Of a stretch of 64,000 bases of DNA, positions 34,778-44,760 are shown one piece after another. Source of the stretch: Staphylococcus durrellii (GTDB lineage: Bacteria; Bacillota; Bacilli; Staphylococcales; Staphylococcaceae). The notes under the pieces are model-generated. The model saw only the letters and a list, made by a program, of their open reading frames with translations. It did not search any database and was not told where the DNA came from. Positions within the stretch are counted from its first letter, which is position 1, and every line of letters begins with the position of its first letter. The position numbers and the translations under genes are program-made. The stretch lies in the NCBI RefSeq assembly GCF_015594545.1, contig NZ_JADIIO010000001.1, forward strand, positions 372,001-436,000, read 5' to 3'.

Positions 34778-35848
34778 TTAATCCATTTTGCCTAGTTTAT
34801 AACTCTCATAGACTTTTTCATGTTTTATATGACCAATACCACCTATTATATATTTACCAAATTTAAATAAGTTAAGTAAATATGCTAAGCAAACAGCCAC
34901 AGTTAAAGTAATAACAAATGTGAAAAAGATATTTCTTATAGCACTGTCTTCTCTAAGCATACCAAGCTGGTTTACGAAAAAGTAATGCAACAAATATATG
35001 CAAAAAGAATAATTACTTATAAATAAAATGAATTTTGGAACGTATTTAATATATGATGAAAATAAGAAAAACATTAAAATTACCATTGTTACGTAAATAG
35101 GAATATCAAATCGTTTTGATTCGACCCATGTACTAACGCCAAACACATAATTAAATATTAATAAGCTTGCAGCAAGTATCGTACCTATAATGATTGATAA
35201 TGTATAATTTTTAATATTTTTCATTAGGGTTTCATAATATACTCCCATATAAAAACCGAGTATAAAATAACTAAGCCAACCTAGGAATAACATCCAACCT
35301 TCGCGCCCCCAAAACATAGAAACGATGTCGCCATGTGCTGGAGGAACAAATTCTCTAAATGCCCAGTATAAAGTGGCGAAAACAGTAGCACCTATAATAA
35401 TAGGTATAGGTTTCCATCTCACTAAATATTTAGCAAAAAAGAAATGTAATAAGTAGAATTGCATGATTATAATTATAAAATAGGTTATAGCTGCACCATG
35501 AAACATAGTGTCATTTAAATGTCCTAAAAAGGATTTAAAAGAATCTGGTTTAAAATAGAAATAAGAAATACCAATATTTATGCATATGTAAGGTATACCT
35601 AAATAAATTAATTTATCTTTAAAAAAGCCTTTTTTAATAGTAGTGTGATAATTTTTAGCTAATAAAAATTCTGATATAAATACAAATAATGGCGTACTGA
35701 ACATCAATAGCAGTTGGATAATGCGGATTAATGTGCCTTGGCCTAAATTATCACTTTGGATAAAGGTCGTAGTTATAGAATGGATCAGCACAATACTTAA
35801 ACATGCGATAGTGCGCATCCAAAATATTACTGATGTATATGTTTTCAT
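34778..35848 (-). CDS. Acyltransferase 3 family membrane protein, IcaC-like
   Basis: A 356-residue protein with about ten membrane segments. It begins with the family motif FWMRTIACLSIVLIHSIT, whose R...H pair is characteristic of acyltransferase 3 proteins. Topology, length and phrases such as YFIIIIMQFYLLHFF and FLGWLSYFILGFYMGVYYE closely parallel staphylococcal IcaC, which O-succinylates or exports poly-N-acetylglucosamine. No icaA, icaD or icaB lies anywhere in the window, so it is an orphan. It may modify another wall polymer. It is monocistronic with a moderate start site. The family call is firm and the IcaC-like role is inferred. Confidence 0.78.
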   Translation of the reverse strand: MKTYTSVIFWMRTIACLSIVLIHSITTTFIQSDNLGQGTLIRIIQLLLMFSTPLFVFISEFLLAKNYHTTIKKGFFKDKLIYLGIPYICINIGISYFYFKPDSFKSFLGHLNDTMFHGAAITYFIIIIMQFYLLHFFFAKYLVRWKPIPIIIGATVFATLYWAFREFVPPAHGDIVSMFWGREGWMLFLGWLSYFILGFYMGVYYETLMKNIKNYTLSIIIGTILAASLLIFNYVFGVSTWVESKRFDIPIYVTMVILMFFLFSSYIKYVPKFILFISNYSFCIYLLHYFFVNQLGMLREDSAIRNIFFTFVITLTVAVCLAYLLNLFKFGKYIIGGIGHIKHEKVYESYKLGKMD

Positions 35849-36191
35849 AGTTATAATTGTACCTTTCGTAAAATATTGTGTGTAATATAAAAATGTTTTT
35901 TTATTTCATAAATATTCAAAAAGGAATCATAACATATGTAAATTAAATACAATAATAATATATATTTAAGGATGATTAAATTTTGATTACAATGTCGCAA
36001 AACGTTATCACATAAAGGTTTAGCACAGTTTTTTTGATATTTTAAGCCACTTAAAATAATTGTGGACAATACAGGTAAGAAAAGTTTGCTGGAAGCGTTT
36101 GCAATTATACTTAGAAGTAGATAGAATATATAGTGAATGGATTAATCCATTTTTTAGTTTTCTATTTACAAATGACATGGGGGTAGAAAAG
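35849..36191. other. Intergenic region ahead of rocA
   Basis: 343 AT-rich bases between divergent genes. It contains a cre-like site (36090-36103). A frame runs upstream of rocA from 36060 in phase, but the real start is at 36192 where a GGGGGTAG site occurs. Nothing else recognised. Confidence 0.5.
36090..36103 (+). promoter_or_regulatory. cre site (CcpA) upstream of rocA
   Basis: TGGAAGCGTTTGCA fits the catabolite-responsive element TGNAANCGNWNNCW exactly. It lies 89 bases upstream of the start codon. CcpA repression of proline and arginine catabolic genes, including rocA, is established in S. aureus. Confidence 0.6.
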
Positions 36192-37736
36192 ATGGTAGTA
36201 AAGTATAGTTATGAACCTGGGATTGATTTTACAGATCAAAAAAATGTAGAGTCATTCAAGGAGGCCTTAAATAAAGTAAAAGGTGAATTGAGTACAAAAA
36301 TTCCTTTAGTAATAAATGGAGAAGAGTCTTATACGAAAGATACGTATACGTCTATTAATCCAGCAAAAACGAGTGAAGTAATTGCAGAAGTATCAAAGGC
36401 ATCTAAAAAAGAAGTAGATAAAGCTTTTGATGCTGCAAACAAGGCGTACGAATCATGGAGAAAATGGTCTCATAGAGATCGTGCAGAATTATTATTACGT
36501 ATCGCAGCAATTATTCGCAGAAAAAAAGAAGAAATCGCGGCAGTAATGGTTTATGAAGCAGGTAAACCATGGGATGAAGCTGTAGGTGATGCAAGTGAAG
36601 GTATTGATTTCATTGAATACTATGCTAGATCTATGATGGACTTAGCAGACGGTAAACCAGTGTTAGATAGAGAAGGAGAACATAATAAGTACTTCTATAA
36701 ACCAATCGGTACTGGTGTCACTATTCCACCTTGGAATTTCCCATTTGCTATCATGGCTGGTACAACTTTAGCGCCAGTGGTTGCAGGTAACACTGTATTA
36801 TTAAAACCAGCAGAAGATACACCATTGACTGCTTATAAATTAATGGAAATTTTAGAAGAAGCTGGATTACCTAAAGGTGTAGTTAACTTCGTACCTGGTG
36901 ACCCTAAAGAAATTGGAGACTATTTAGTTGATAGCAAGCATACGCATTTTGTTACATTTACTGGTTCAAGAGCAACAGGTGTGCGTATTTTTGAGAGAGC
37001 AGCTATAGTTCAAAAAGGGCAACAATTCTTAAAACGCGTTATCGTTGAAATGGGCGGTAAAGATGCCATTATCGTTGATAAAGATTGCGATACTGATTTA
37101 GCTGCTGAATCTATTGTGACATCTGCATTTGGATTCTCTGGACAAAAATGTTCAGCGTGTTCAAGAGCAATCGTGCACAAAGATGTACATGATGAAGTGT
37201 TAGAAAAAGCTATCAAATTAACTAAAGAACTAGAATTAGGTAACACTGTAAATAACACTTACATGGGACCTGTTATTAATAAAAAACAATTCGATAAAAT
37301 TAAAAATTATATCGAAATTGGAGGTAAAGAAGGCAAGATTGAACAAGGTGGCGGTGCTGATGATGGCACAGGCTATTTCATCGAACCAACTATTATTTCA
37401 GGATTGAAATCAAAAGATCGTGTAATGCAAGAAGAAATATTCGGACCGGTAGTAGGTTTCGTTAAAGGTTCAAACTTTGACGAATTGTTAGAAATTGCTA
37501 ACGACACTGATTATGGTTTAACAGGCGCGGTAATCACTAATAATCGTGAACATTGGATTAGAGCTGTGCGTGATTACGATGTAGGTAACTTATACCTAAA
37601 TCGTGGTTGTACTGCAGCGGTAATGGGCTACCACCCATTTGGTGGCTTTAAAATGTCTGGGACAGATGCCAAAACAGGAAGTCCTGACTACTTATTGAAC
37701 TTCTTAGAACAAAAAGTCGTTTCAGAAATGTTTTAA
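36192..37736 (+). CDS. rocA: L-glutamate gamma-semialdehyde (1-pyrroline-5-carboxylate) dehydrogenase
   Basis: A 514-residue aldehyde dehydrogenase of the RocA type, oxidising glutamate semialdehyde to glutamate with NAD+. It is the last step of proline and arginine breakdown. The catalytic cysteine is in [14 protein letters not shown], the general base glutamate in [10 protein letters not shown], and the NAD-binding TGSRATG is present. [16 protein letters not shown] and the C-terminal [18 protein letters not shown] are near-identical to staphylococcal RocA. ATG at 36192 gives exactly 514 residues, the S. aureus length. It is monocistronic with a cre site upstream and a terminator downstream. 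Confidence 0.96.
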   Translation: MVVKYSYEPGIDFTDQKNVESFKEALNKVKGELSTKIPLVINGEESYTKDTYTSINPAKTSEVIAEVSKASKKEVDKAFDAANKAYESWRKWSHRDRAELLLRIAAIIRRKKEEIAAVMVYEAGKPWDEAVGDASEGIDFIEYYARSMMDLADGKPVLDREGEHNKYFYKPIGTGVTIPPWNFPFAIMAGTTLAPVVAGNTVLLKPAEDTPLTAYKLMEILEEAGLPKGVVNFVPGDPKEIGDYLVDSKHTHFVTFTGSRATGVRIFERAAIVQKGQQFLKRVIVEMGGKDAIIVDKDCDTDLAAESIVTSAFGFSGQKCSACSRAIVHKDVHDEVLEKAIKLTKELELGNTVNNTYMGPVINKKQFDKIKNYIEIGGKEGKIEQGGGADDGTGYFIEPTIISGLKSKDRVMQEEIFGPVVGFVKGSNFDELLEIANDTDYGLTGAVITNNREHWIRAVRDYDVGNLYLNRGCTAAVMGYHPFGGFKMSGTDAKTGSPDYLLNFLEQKVVSEMF

Positions 37737-37749
37737 TAAGCAAAATTAA

Positions 37750-37789
37750 AACTACCTATTAGCTTAAAAGGCTAATAGGTAGTTTTTGT
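37750..37789. terminator. Bidirectional terminator
   Basis: A perfect 14-bp stem, AACTACCTATTAGC (37750-37763) with GCTAATAGGTAGTT (37771-37784), followed by TTT. It lies between convergent rocA and the MarR gene. Confidence 0.85.
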
Positions 37790-37796
37790 ATGAAAA

Positions 37797-38249
37797 TTAA
37801 TGATAGTCTTCTTTGATTAAATGTTTAATATCTCTAAAGCCATCACGATGGTCGGCTAGTTCTTCCATGATGCGATACCAATCATTATCGCCGTCGCTAA
37901 AAATTTGACGTAATAGATCGTTTTGAGCACTGTTAAGTTGTTCAACTAACTCATGTCCCTCGTCAGTGATAAATAGTTGTTTGACACGCATATCATCAGG
38001 ATTAGGATGTTCGACGATTAATTTTTTCTCTTTTAACGTTTTTAATGTGGCGTGAGAGCCTTGTTTAGAAATATCTAGCACTGCTAAAAGTTGCTTAATC
38101 GTAATACCTGGTAATTTATTGATGAAAAATAAAAAACGGTGATGTTGACGATTCATCCCTGATTGTTCAATGATTTCGTCGGCTCTATTGATAAAAGTTT
38201 TATAGGCAAAATAAAACAACATATGTTCATAATCGCGATGGTTTGTCAT
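37797..38249 (-). CDS. MarR-family transcriptional regulator
   Basis: A 150-residue winged-helix protein. The recognition-helix region is ITIKQLLAVLDISKQGSHATLKTLKEK (about 50-76), and the wing contains HPNPDDMRVKQLFITDEG with the conserved D-x-R. The N-terminal helices form the dimer and ligand pocket. It is divergent from the ipdC-type decarboxylase. A palindrome overlaps that gene's promoter (38319-38333), so it most likely controls the decarboxylase and perhaps itself. The ligand is unknown; an aromatic keto acid or aldehyde is plausible from context. Confidence 0.85.
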   Translation of the reverse strand: MTNHRDYEHMLFYFAYKTFINRADEIIEQSGMNRQHHRFLFFINKLPGITIKQLLAVLDISKQGSHATLKTLKEKKLIVEHPNPDDMRVKQLFITDEGHELVEQLNSAQNDLLRQIFSDGDNDWYRIMEELADHRDGFRDIKHLIKEDYH

Positions 38250-38318
38250 TAATGTAACTTCCTTTAAAATAAATAGTTTTATCCATTATAGCAAAAAAAG
38301 GGAAGTTATCATAATTAA

Positions 38319-38333
38319 GTCAATATAGTTGAC
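38319..38333. promoter_or_regulatory. MarR-type operator between regulator and decarboxylase
   Basis: GTCAATATAGTTGAC is an inverted repeat (GTCAA/TTGAC around TATAG). It overlaps the -35 of the decarboxylase promoter. Size and symmetry suit a MarR dimer; the divergent MarR protein is the obvious candidate. Confidence 0.5.
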
Positions 38334-38357
38334 CTATTTACGTTATATGTATATCAT
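38329..38357 (+). promoter_or_regulatory. Promoter of the ipdC-type gene
   Basis: TTGACC (38329-38334), a 17-base spacer and TATCAT (38352-38357). The start codon is 39 bases after the -10. Confidence 0.55.
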
Positions 38358-38395
38358 ATTAATTGTAAGGCCAATTGTGAAAGGTGGAATGAATT

Positions 38396-40036
38396 ATGAA
38401 AATGAGAGTAGGACAGTATTTAATTGATGCTATTCACAACGCAGGAGTAAACGAGATTTTTGGTGTTCCAGGAGATTTTAACTTAGCATTTTTAGATGAC
38501 GTTATTGAGCATAAGGATGTAAAATGGATAGGTAATACAAATGAACTTAATGCAAGTTACGCTGCTGACGGATATGCAAGAATGAATGGACTAGCTGCAA
38601 TGATTACCACATTTGGCGTAGGAGAATTGAGTGCAGTAAATGGTATAGCTGGATCATATGCAGAACGCGTACCAGTAATTGCTATAACAGGTGCACCAAC
38701 AACTAAAGTAGAACAAGAGCGTAAATTTGTGCATCACTCATTAGGAGAAGGCACTTTTGATGATTATAGAAAAATGTTTGAACATATTACGACGGCACAA
38801 GGTTATATCACTACAAATAATGCTGTAGAAGAAATCCCTAGATTAATCAATGCTGCTATTAACGAACGCCGTCCAGTACATGTACACCTACCAATTGATG
38901 TTGCAATGACTGAAATTGAAGTAGACAAAGCATTTCAACCGACTGTGAAAGAATCTACGATTGATGACCAAATCGTTGAAATGATCACTCAAAAATTAAA
39001 CAGTGCATCACAGCCGGTTATAATTACTGGACATGAAATAAATAGCTTTGATTTACATGAAAAGTTAGAAGCATTTGTTAATAAAACAAATATACCAGTA
39101 GCCCAACTGTCTTTAGGTAAAGGCGCTTTTAATGAAGAGAATAAACATTATCTTGGTATATATGATGGTAGTGTGGCAGAAGAAAATGTTAGAAAATATG
39201 TAGATCAAAGTGATGCTATTTTAAATATAGGTGCTAAAATTACTGATTCAGCATCTGCTGGCTTCTCATACGAATTTGATATCGATGATGTAGTGATGTT
39301 AAATCATCGTAATTTCAAAATGAATGAAACAAGACGTGATGATATTGATTTACCGACTATACTAGATAGCTTATTGGCAATTGATTATCATAATGACGCT
39401 ACATTCCTTGAAATAAACCGTGAACTTGATGACAATATTGAGTTAACGAGTGAGCCATTAGAACAAGAAACTTACTTCAAAATGATGCAACAATTTATTG
39501 GTTTAGATGATGTCATTTTAGCTGAACAAGGGACTTCTTTCTTTGGCGCATATGATTTAGTGTTATATAAAAATAATAAATTTATTGGGCAACCACTTTG
39601 GGGCTCAATCGGTTACACTTTACCGTCATTATTAGGTACACAAATGGCAGACCAACAACGTAGAAATATCTTATTAATTGGTGATGGATCATTACAATTA
39701 ACTGTACAAGAATTATCAACTATGATTCGCCAACAAATTAACCCTATTATTTTTGTCATTAACAATGATGGGTATACGGTAGAACGACTAATACACGGAG
39801 AACATCAACCATACAACGATATTCATATGTGGGATTACAAAGCTTTACCACAAGTATTTGGCGGCGATAATGTAGGTATACATGAAGTAGCCAATGCGCA
39901 AGATTTAAAACATACTTTCGAAAACATAAAAGCGCAAGGCAATAAAATGCATTTCGTAGAAGTTAAAATGGCGCAAGGTGATGCGCCTGAAAAACTAAGA
40001 AGCATTAGTCAGGTATTTGCTAATCAAAATAAATAA
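38396..40036 (+). CDS. ipdC: TPP-dependent alpha-keto acid decarboxylase (IpdC type)
   Basis: A 546-residue thiamine-diphosphate enzyme of the indolepyruvate/phenylpyruvate/pyruvate decarboxylase family. The cofactor-activating glutamate is E50 (NTNELNASYAADGYAR). The paired histidines KFVHHSLG near residue 115 are the active-site HH motif of decarboxylases. The TPP/Mg motif is GDGSLQLTVQE...INNDGYTVE. It turns an alpha-keto acid into an aldehyde and CO2. Substrate preference (aromatic, branched-chain or pyruvate) is not visible. AAAGGTGG precedes ATG. It is monocistronic and probably controlled by the divergent MarR protein. Confidence 0.85.
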   Translation: MKMRVGQYLIDAIHNAGVNEIFGVPGDFNLAFLDDVIEHKDVKWIGNTNELNASYAADGYARMNGLAAMITTFGVGELSAVNGIAGSYAERVPVIAITGAPTTKVEQERKFVHHSLGEGTFDDYRKMFEHITTAQGYITTNNAVEEIPRLINAAINERRPVHVHLPIDVAMTEIEVDKAFQPTVKESTIDDQIVEMITQKLNSASQPVIITGHEINSFDLHEKLEAFVNKTNIPVAQLSLGKGAFNEENKHYLGIYDGSVAEENVRKYVDQSDAILNIGAKITDSASAGFSYEFDIDDVVMLNHRNFKMNETRRDDIDLPTILDSLLAIDYHNDATFLEINRELDDNIELTSEPLEQETYFKMMQQFIGLDDVILAEQGTSFFGAYDLVLYKNNKFIGQPLWGSIGYTLPSLLGTQMADQQRRNILLIGDGSLQLTVQELSTMIRQQINPIIFVINNDGYTVERLIHGEHQPYNDIHMWDYKALPQVFGGDNVGIHEVANAQDLKHTFENIKAQGNKMHFVEVKMAQGDAPEKLRSISQVFANQNK

Positions 40037-40048
40037 CATAATATTACA

Positions 40049-40086
40049 ATAAGGCTGTGACGCGGTGTCATAGTCTTATTTTTGTT
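40049..40086 (+). terminator. Intrinsic terminator
   Basis: AATAAGGCTGTGAC pairs with GTCATAGTCTTATT through G-U pairs, followed by a T-rich tail. Confidence 0.7.
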
Positions 40087-40237
40087 TTAATTGTAAATTT
40101 AAAATATTGCAACATGTATTATTATCGTCCAAGATAGGTTTATACATAAAAGAAGTGAAACATTTATCATCAATTATCAGACTATTCTAACAATGATGTT
40201 GTTTTACTTTGGGGATTGTAAATTGGGAGGGAGCAAA

Positions 40238-41623
40238 ATGAAAGATACTGAGACACATTTCTCAAAGGGTCAATTAATCACAGGGATAATGTTATCAATT
40301 TTGACATATTGGTTGTTTGCGCAGGCGTTTTTAAATATAGGGCCCATGGTTCAACAAACATATCCAGTAAGTCCTGATATCATTAATATATCAGTAAGTC
40401 TAACATCGTTTGTAACAGGCGTATTTATGGTTGTAGCAGGTAAAATTTCGGATCGTATCGGAAAAGTAAAGATGACCAAGTTGGGACTTATATTAAGTAT
40501 TTTAGGTTCTTTATCACTGATTGTTTCTAATCATATGGTTTTATTATTATTAGGGAGAGTGTTACAAGGTTTTTCAGCAGCTATTATTATGCCGGCGACG
40601 ATTGCCATGATAAATGACTTTTTCAAAGGTGAAGAACGACAAAAGGCGTTAAGTTTTTGGTCTATAGGCTCTTTTGGTGGTACCGGTCTAGCATCATTTT
40701 TTGCTGGATCAATTGCTACTGCAGCTACTTGGCAAACGATTTTTATCATTTCGATTATAGTAGCACTAATTTCATTATTCTTACTTAAAAATATACCAGA
40801 GAGTAATTATGAGAGTAATAGACAAACAAGCTTTGATTACATAGGTCTAGTGATATTTATTATAATGATTGGTAGTATTAGTTTTATTATTACGCAAGGT
40901 TATAAAATAGGCTGGTTAAGTAATATTACGATAGCACTTTTTATAGTATTTGTAGTATTTAGTATAGTGTTCATTAAATATGAACGACATATGAATACAC
41001 CATTTATAGATTTAAGCTTATTTAAAAATCATTCGTATACAGGAGCAGTTTTAGCCAATTGTTTATTAAATACTGGCGTAGGGGTTATTGCATTAATAAA
41101 TATATATGCACAAGCGGGGCATAGTCTTAGTGGGTTTAAGGCAGGATTAATTACGTTGCCATACCTCATCGCTTTATTAATCGTTGTTAGATTAGGCGAG
41201 AAAAGTATTAATAAGTTTGGTGCTAAGCGAGCAATGGTTATAGGACCGATAATAACAGGAATAGGTGTATTGTTAATGTCTGTCACGTTTTTGCATACGG
41301 GTATGTATATTGGTTTAATGTTAATCGCAACTACTTGCTTCGGTGCGGGTACAGGATTTTTCGCCACACCTGCTTTAAGTACTGCAGTTTCAACGACACC
41401 ACCTGAGAAAATTGGTGTGGCATCTGGCATTTTTAAAATGGGCTCTACTTTAGGTGGTGCATTCGGTATCGCTATTATTACTTCGATTTATACGGCATTA
41501 TCCTTAAGTGGTTTTAGTATTCATTTAGCTGCAAGTATCGCGTTCTTAGCTGGCGTTGTATTAATTTTTAGCGCCGTCATCATAAGTGCATTCGTAATAC
41601 CTAATAGTTCTAAAAACGTGTGA
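40238..41623 (+). CDS. MFS transporter, drug:H+ antiporter (DHA2-like)
   Basis: A 461-residue transporter with 14 or so hydrophobic segments, as in the QacA/SdrM/LmrS group. MFS motif A appears as GKISDRIGKVKMTKLG (about 69-84), and LLGRVLQGFSAAIIMPATIAMI (about 105-126) is the usual helix 4 region. ATG at 40238 is used because GGGAGGGAG precedes it. It is preceded by the ipdC terminator, and 59 bases separate it from the methyltransferase gene. Efflux of a drug or metabolite is likely; the substrate is unknown. No local regulator was seen. Confidence 0.82.
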   Translation: MKDTETHFSKGQLITGIMLSILTYWLFAQAFLNIGPMVQQTYPVSPDIINISVSLTSFVTGVFMVVAGKISDRIGKVKMTKLGLILSILGSLSLIVSNHMVLLLLGRVLQGFSAAIIMPATIAMINDFFKGEERQKALSFWSIGSFGGTGLASFFAGSIATAATWQTIFIISIIVALISLFLLKNIPESNYESNRQTSFDYIGLVIFIIMIGSISFIITQGYKIGWLSNITIALFIVFVVFSIVFIKYERHMNTPFIDLSLFKNHSYTGAVLANCLLNTGVGVIALINIYAQAGHSLSGFKAGLITLPYLIALLIVVRLGEKSINKFGAKRAMVIGPIITGIGVLLMSVTFLHTGMYIGLMLIATTCFGAGTGFFATPALSTAVSTTPPEKIGVASGIFKMGSTLGGAFGIAIITSIYTALSLSGFSIHLAASIAFLAGVVLIFSAVIISAFVIPNSSKNV

Positions 41624-41682
41624 TAACTAACACTTATAGCAAATAAAGATACTGATATTTATAAAGAAAGAAGGCAACATAA

Positions 41683-42216
41683 ATGCAATATAAAATGACA
41701 TATAAGTCACCAGTTGGGGATTTAACGATTACTACGGATGGTCAAAACGTAACGGGGTTATGGTTTGAAAATCAACAAAACTATGAGTCTTTGTTAAACG
41801 ATACTGTAAAAGAACAATACCAACCTATATTTGATAAAGTAACGCATTGGTTAGATGAATATTTCTCAGGAAATAAGCCAGCAATCAATTTCCCGCTTAA
41901 GCCAACTGGAACTGATTTTCGTATGACAGTATGGTCGAAGTTACAAGCAATTCCTTATGGCAAAACAGTTACTTATGGTGAAGTTGCACAACAAATTGCC
42001 AATGAACGTGGACAAACGAAGATGTCTGCACAAGCAGTTGGAGGTGCAGTAGGTAGTAATCCCATATCGATTATTATTCCATGTCACAGAGTGGTAGGTG
42101 CCAATGGTAGTCTTACGGGATTTGGTGGCGGTATTGAAAGAAAAGTTAAATTATTAAACATCGAAGAAGTAAATATGTCGGCATTTCATGTTCCTAGCCA
42201 TAGTACGAAACCATAA
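41683..42216 (+). CDS. ogt: Methylated-DNA--protein-cysteine S-methyltransferase (Ogt)
   Basis: A 177-residue suicide DNA-repair protein that removes alkyl groups from O6-alkylguanine. The acceptor is C134 in the invariant IPCHRVVGANGSLTGFGGG region. The helix-turn-helix with KTVTYGEVAQQI (about 94-105) flips the base out. It has the Ogt/AdaB layout with no AdaA part. An AAGAAGGC site precedes ATG. It may share a transcript with the MFS gene, and a terminator follows at 42227. Confidence 0.93.
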   Translation: MQYKMTYKSPVGDLTITTDGQNVTGLWFENQQNYESLLNDTVKEQYQPIFDKVTHWLDEYFSGNKPAINFPLKPTGTDFRMTVWSKLQAIPYGKTVTYGEVAQQIANERGQTKMSAQAVGGAVGSNPISIIIPCHRVVGANGSLTGFGGGIERKVKLLNIEEVNMSAFHVPSHSTKP

Positions 42217-42226
42217 GATAATAAAA

Positions 42227-42275
42227 AGGCTAAGCATATTCATTAAATAATTAATGTATATACTTAGCCTCAATT
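42227..42275. terminator. Terminator between convergent ogt and mvaS
   Basis: AGGCTAAGCATATTCATTAA pairs with TTAATGTATATACTTAGCCT (about two mismatched or bulged positions), with T-rich flanks. Confidence 0.75.
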
Positions 42276-42332
42276 TATTTAAATTTAGAAAATTGATTAC
42301 AATATTACATATCTTTTCCAGTGATTTAAGTT

Positions 42333-43502
42333 TTATTTTAAGGTATCATAATTACGGATATGGTCATTAATTTCATTTAAGTAAAAAATGCCATGTTCAT
42401 TATTTGTTAATTCAGTTTCATGATCGAATTCAAGGTTATCGAAACGGTTGAAGAAATGTTCATATTCCTCTACTGATAATTCAGTACGAGCGTTTAATAG
42501 TGCTTTATGATGCTCTACATTTAGCGCATCTTTATATCCGTCAACGAGTTTACCACTAAAGAATTCACCTACAGAACCTGAGCCATAACTAAACAAGCCA
42601 ATATTTTGGTCAGCTTCTATGTCGTATGTTTCTAATAAAGAAATTAAACTTAAATACAATGAACCAGTATAGATATTGCCTACATATTTGTTGTAATATG
42701 TTGCTGCATCATAGCCAGATGTTAAGCGATGATGTGTTTCAGAATCAATATCATCTGTTAAAATTGAATCAAGTGCTTTTTTACCCATTTTTGTAAATGG
42801 TACATGGAAACATAAAGAAGCAAAATCTGAAAGTGACTTATTGTAACGTTTAGCGTATTCATTCCAACTTTCTTGGAACGACTGGATATAGGCGTCTTTT
42901 GATAAAGCACCAGCAACTAATGGGTAAGATAGTCCAGAAGGTCTCCAGAAATCATAAACGTCTTGAGTGTATGCCACTGCATCATCATTTAATTCAAGAA
43001 TACGTGGGTTGTGTGAGATTAGCATGGCAACTGCACCAGCGCCTTGAGTTGGTTCACCACCAGAATTTAAGCCGTATCGTGCAGTATCACTTGCGATAAC
43101 TAATACTTTTTCATTTGGACGGTTTGCTAAATAATCTTTTGCAAGTTGAATAGCAGGTGTAGCAGCGTAACATGCTTCCTTCATTTCAAAGCAGCGTGCA
43201 AAGGGTTGAATACCTAGTAGATTATGTATTTGAACAGCTGATGCTTTTGCAGAATCTATTGCTGATTCAGTAGCAACTATAACCATTGAAATATTTTTTT
43301 TATCATCATCAGAGACAATATTTTGAGCAGCGTTAGCACCCATTGAAACAATATCTTGGCTTACTGGGCTCACAGACATTTCTGTTTGGCCGATTCCAAG
43401 TAAAAATTTATTGGGTTCTACATTACGTGCTTCAGCTAGTTTAGCCATATCTACATAAAATTGTGGAACGTAAAAATCGAGTTGATCTATACCGATAGTC
43501 AT
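42333..43502 (-). CDS. mvaS: Hydroxymethylglutaryl-CoA synthase
   Basis: A 389-residue thiolase-fold enzyme that condenses acetyl-CoA with acetoacetyl-CoA to HMG-CoA, the second step of the mevalonate route to isoprenoids. The nucleophile is C111 in [12 protein letters not shown], and the general-acid glutamate is in [10 protein letters not shown] (E79). [13 protein letters not shown] carries the conserved histidine, and [14 protein letters not shown] is present. The length matches Gram-positive MvaS. AAAGGTGTCG precedes ATG. It is divergent from the thiolase-mvaA operon, so all three upper mevalonate enzymes are together. Confidence 0.96.
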   Translation of the reverse strand: MTIGIDQLDFYVPQFYVDMAKLAEARNVEPNKFLLGIGQTEMSVSPVSQDIVSMGANAAQNIVSDDDKKNISMVIVATESAIDSAKASAVQIHNLLGIQPFARCFEMKEACYAATPAIQLAKDYLANRPNEKVLVIASDTARYGLNSGGEPTQGAGAVAMLISHNPRILELNDDAVAYTQDVYDFWRPSGLSYPLVAGALSKDAYIQSFQESWNEYAKRYNKSLSDFASLCFHVPFTKMGKKALDSILTDDIDSETHHRLTSGYDAATYYNKYVGNIYTGSLYLSLISLLETYDIEADQNIGLFSYGSGSVGEFFSGKLVDGYKDALNVEHHKALLNARTELSVEEYEHFFNRFDNLEFDHETELTNNEHGIFYLNEINDHIRNYDTLK

Positions 43503-43603
43503 TATGTATCGACACCTTTCTATTTATAAATAAGCAACTGTATCATACCAAAATAGACTTCATAAATACAATTATTTTAAGGTTTAAGAAAAGAGGAATA
43601 ACA

Positions 43604-44755
43604 ATGAATAAAATAGCAATAGTTAGTGTTAAAAGAACACCAATCGGAAGATTTAGAGGAAAATTAAGTAATTACACAGCTGTCGAATTAGGCACCACTG
43701 CGTTAAAAGCAGCGTTAGACGCTGTTGATATTAATCCCAATGATGTTGAACAAGTGATTTTTGGTAATGTCTTACAAAGTGGTAGTGGTCAAAATCCAGC
43801 TCGTCAAATAGGCATTAATGCTGGATTAGCTAATACTACCCCTGCCATGACAATTAATGAAGTTTGTGGTTCTGGTCTTAAATCCATAATACTAGGTAAA
43901 CAATTAATCCAATTAGGAGAAGCAAAAGTCGTGGCAGTGGGTGGCGTCGAAAGCATGACAAATGCGCCTAAGCTACTTTTAAATGAACAAGAAACACCGG
44001 TAGATAGTTTTATGCATGATGGATTAACTGATGCATTTCACAATGTACCAATGGGTGTAACGGCAGAAAAAATTGCTCAAAAATATAACGTAACGCGTGA
44101 ACAACAAGATGAATTTGCGAACATATCTCAACAAAAAGCAGCTAAAGCTACTCAACAAGGTAAATTTAATAATGAAATTGTACCTTTAGAAGATAATGAA
44201 GGTGTCATGATGACCGCAGACGAGGGTATTAGAGCAAATAGTAGCGTTGAAAAATTAAGCACTTTAAAGACTATCTTTGATGAGAACGGTACGGTAACAG
44301 GTGGTAATGCTTCGAGTATTAATGACGGCGCTGCAGCGGTGATTTTAATGGATGAACAATACGCTAAAGAGCATAACTATGATATTTTAGGTTTTGTAGG
44401 AGATTATGCTGAAGTTGGCTGCGATCCACAGTATATGGGCTATGCACCATATTACGCAGTTTCACAGCTTTTAGAAAAAAGTGGCAATGCAATTTCAGAT
44501 ATAGATGTTGTTGAAATGACAGAGGCATTTGCGGCTCAAAGTATACCAGTTAAAGCAAACTTAGGCATTACAGATGACCAGCTAAATTTATACGGCGGCG
44601 CAATTGCATTAGGACACCCTATAGGTGCTAGTGGTACGCGTTTGGTTACTACGCTAGTAAATATATTAGCACAAGAAAATAAGACTACAGGAATTGCTAC
44701 CGCATGTATAGGTGGTGGCTTAGGTATAGCATTACTTATAGAGAAAGGACGTTAA
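43604..44755 (+). CDS. Acetyl-CoA C-acetyltransferase (thiolase)
   Basis: A 383-residue biosynthetic thiolase joining two acetyl-CoA to acetoacetyl-CoA. The acyl-carrying cysteine is C88 (NEVCGSGLK). The catalytic histidine lies in GGAIALGHPIGASG, and the second cysteine in TACIGGGLGIALL near the C-terminus. NEVCGSG and GGNASSINDGAAA are standard. It lies five bases upstream of mvaA on the same strand, so it probably feeds the mevalonate pathway (an mvaC role). Start ATG follows AAGAGGAA. Confidence 0.92.
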   Translation: MNKIAIVSVKRTPIGRFRGKLSNYTAVELGTTALKAALDAVDINPNDVEQVIFGNVLQSGSGQNPARQIGINAGLANTTPAMTINEVCGSGLKSIILGKQLIQLGEAKVVAVGGVESMTNAPKLLLNEQETPVDSFMHDGLTDAFHNVPMGVTAEKIAQKYNVTREQQDEFANISQQKAAKATQQGKFNNEIVPLEDNEGVMMTADEGIRANSSVEKLSTLKTIFDENGTVTGGNASSINDGAAAVILMDEQYAKEHNYDILGFVGDYAEVGCDPQYMGYAPYYAVSQLLEKSGNAISDIDVVEMTEAFAAQSIPVKANLGITDDQLNLYGGAIALGHPIGASGTRLVTTLVNILAQENKTTGIATACIGGGLGIALLIEKGR

Positions 44756-44760
44756 GTATT

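Noticed and set aside
41029..41430. A 133-codon frame opposite the MFS transporter
   Set aside because: Same reason: a mirror of hydrophobic codons with no independent support.
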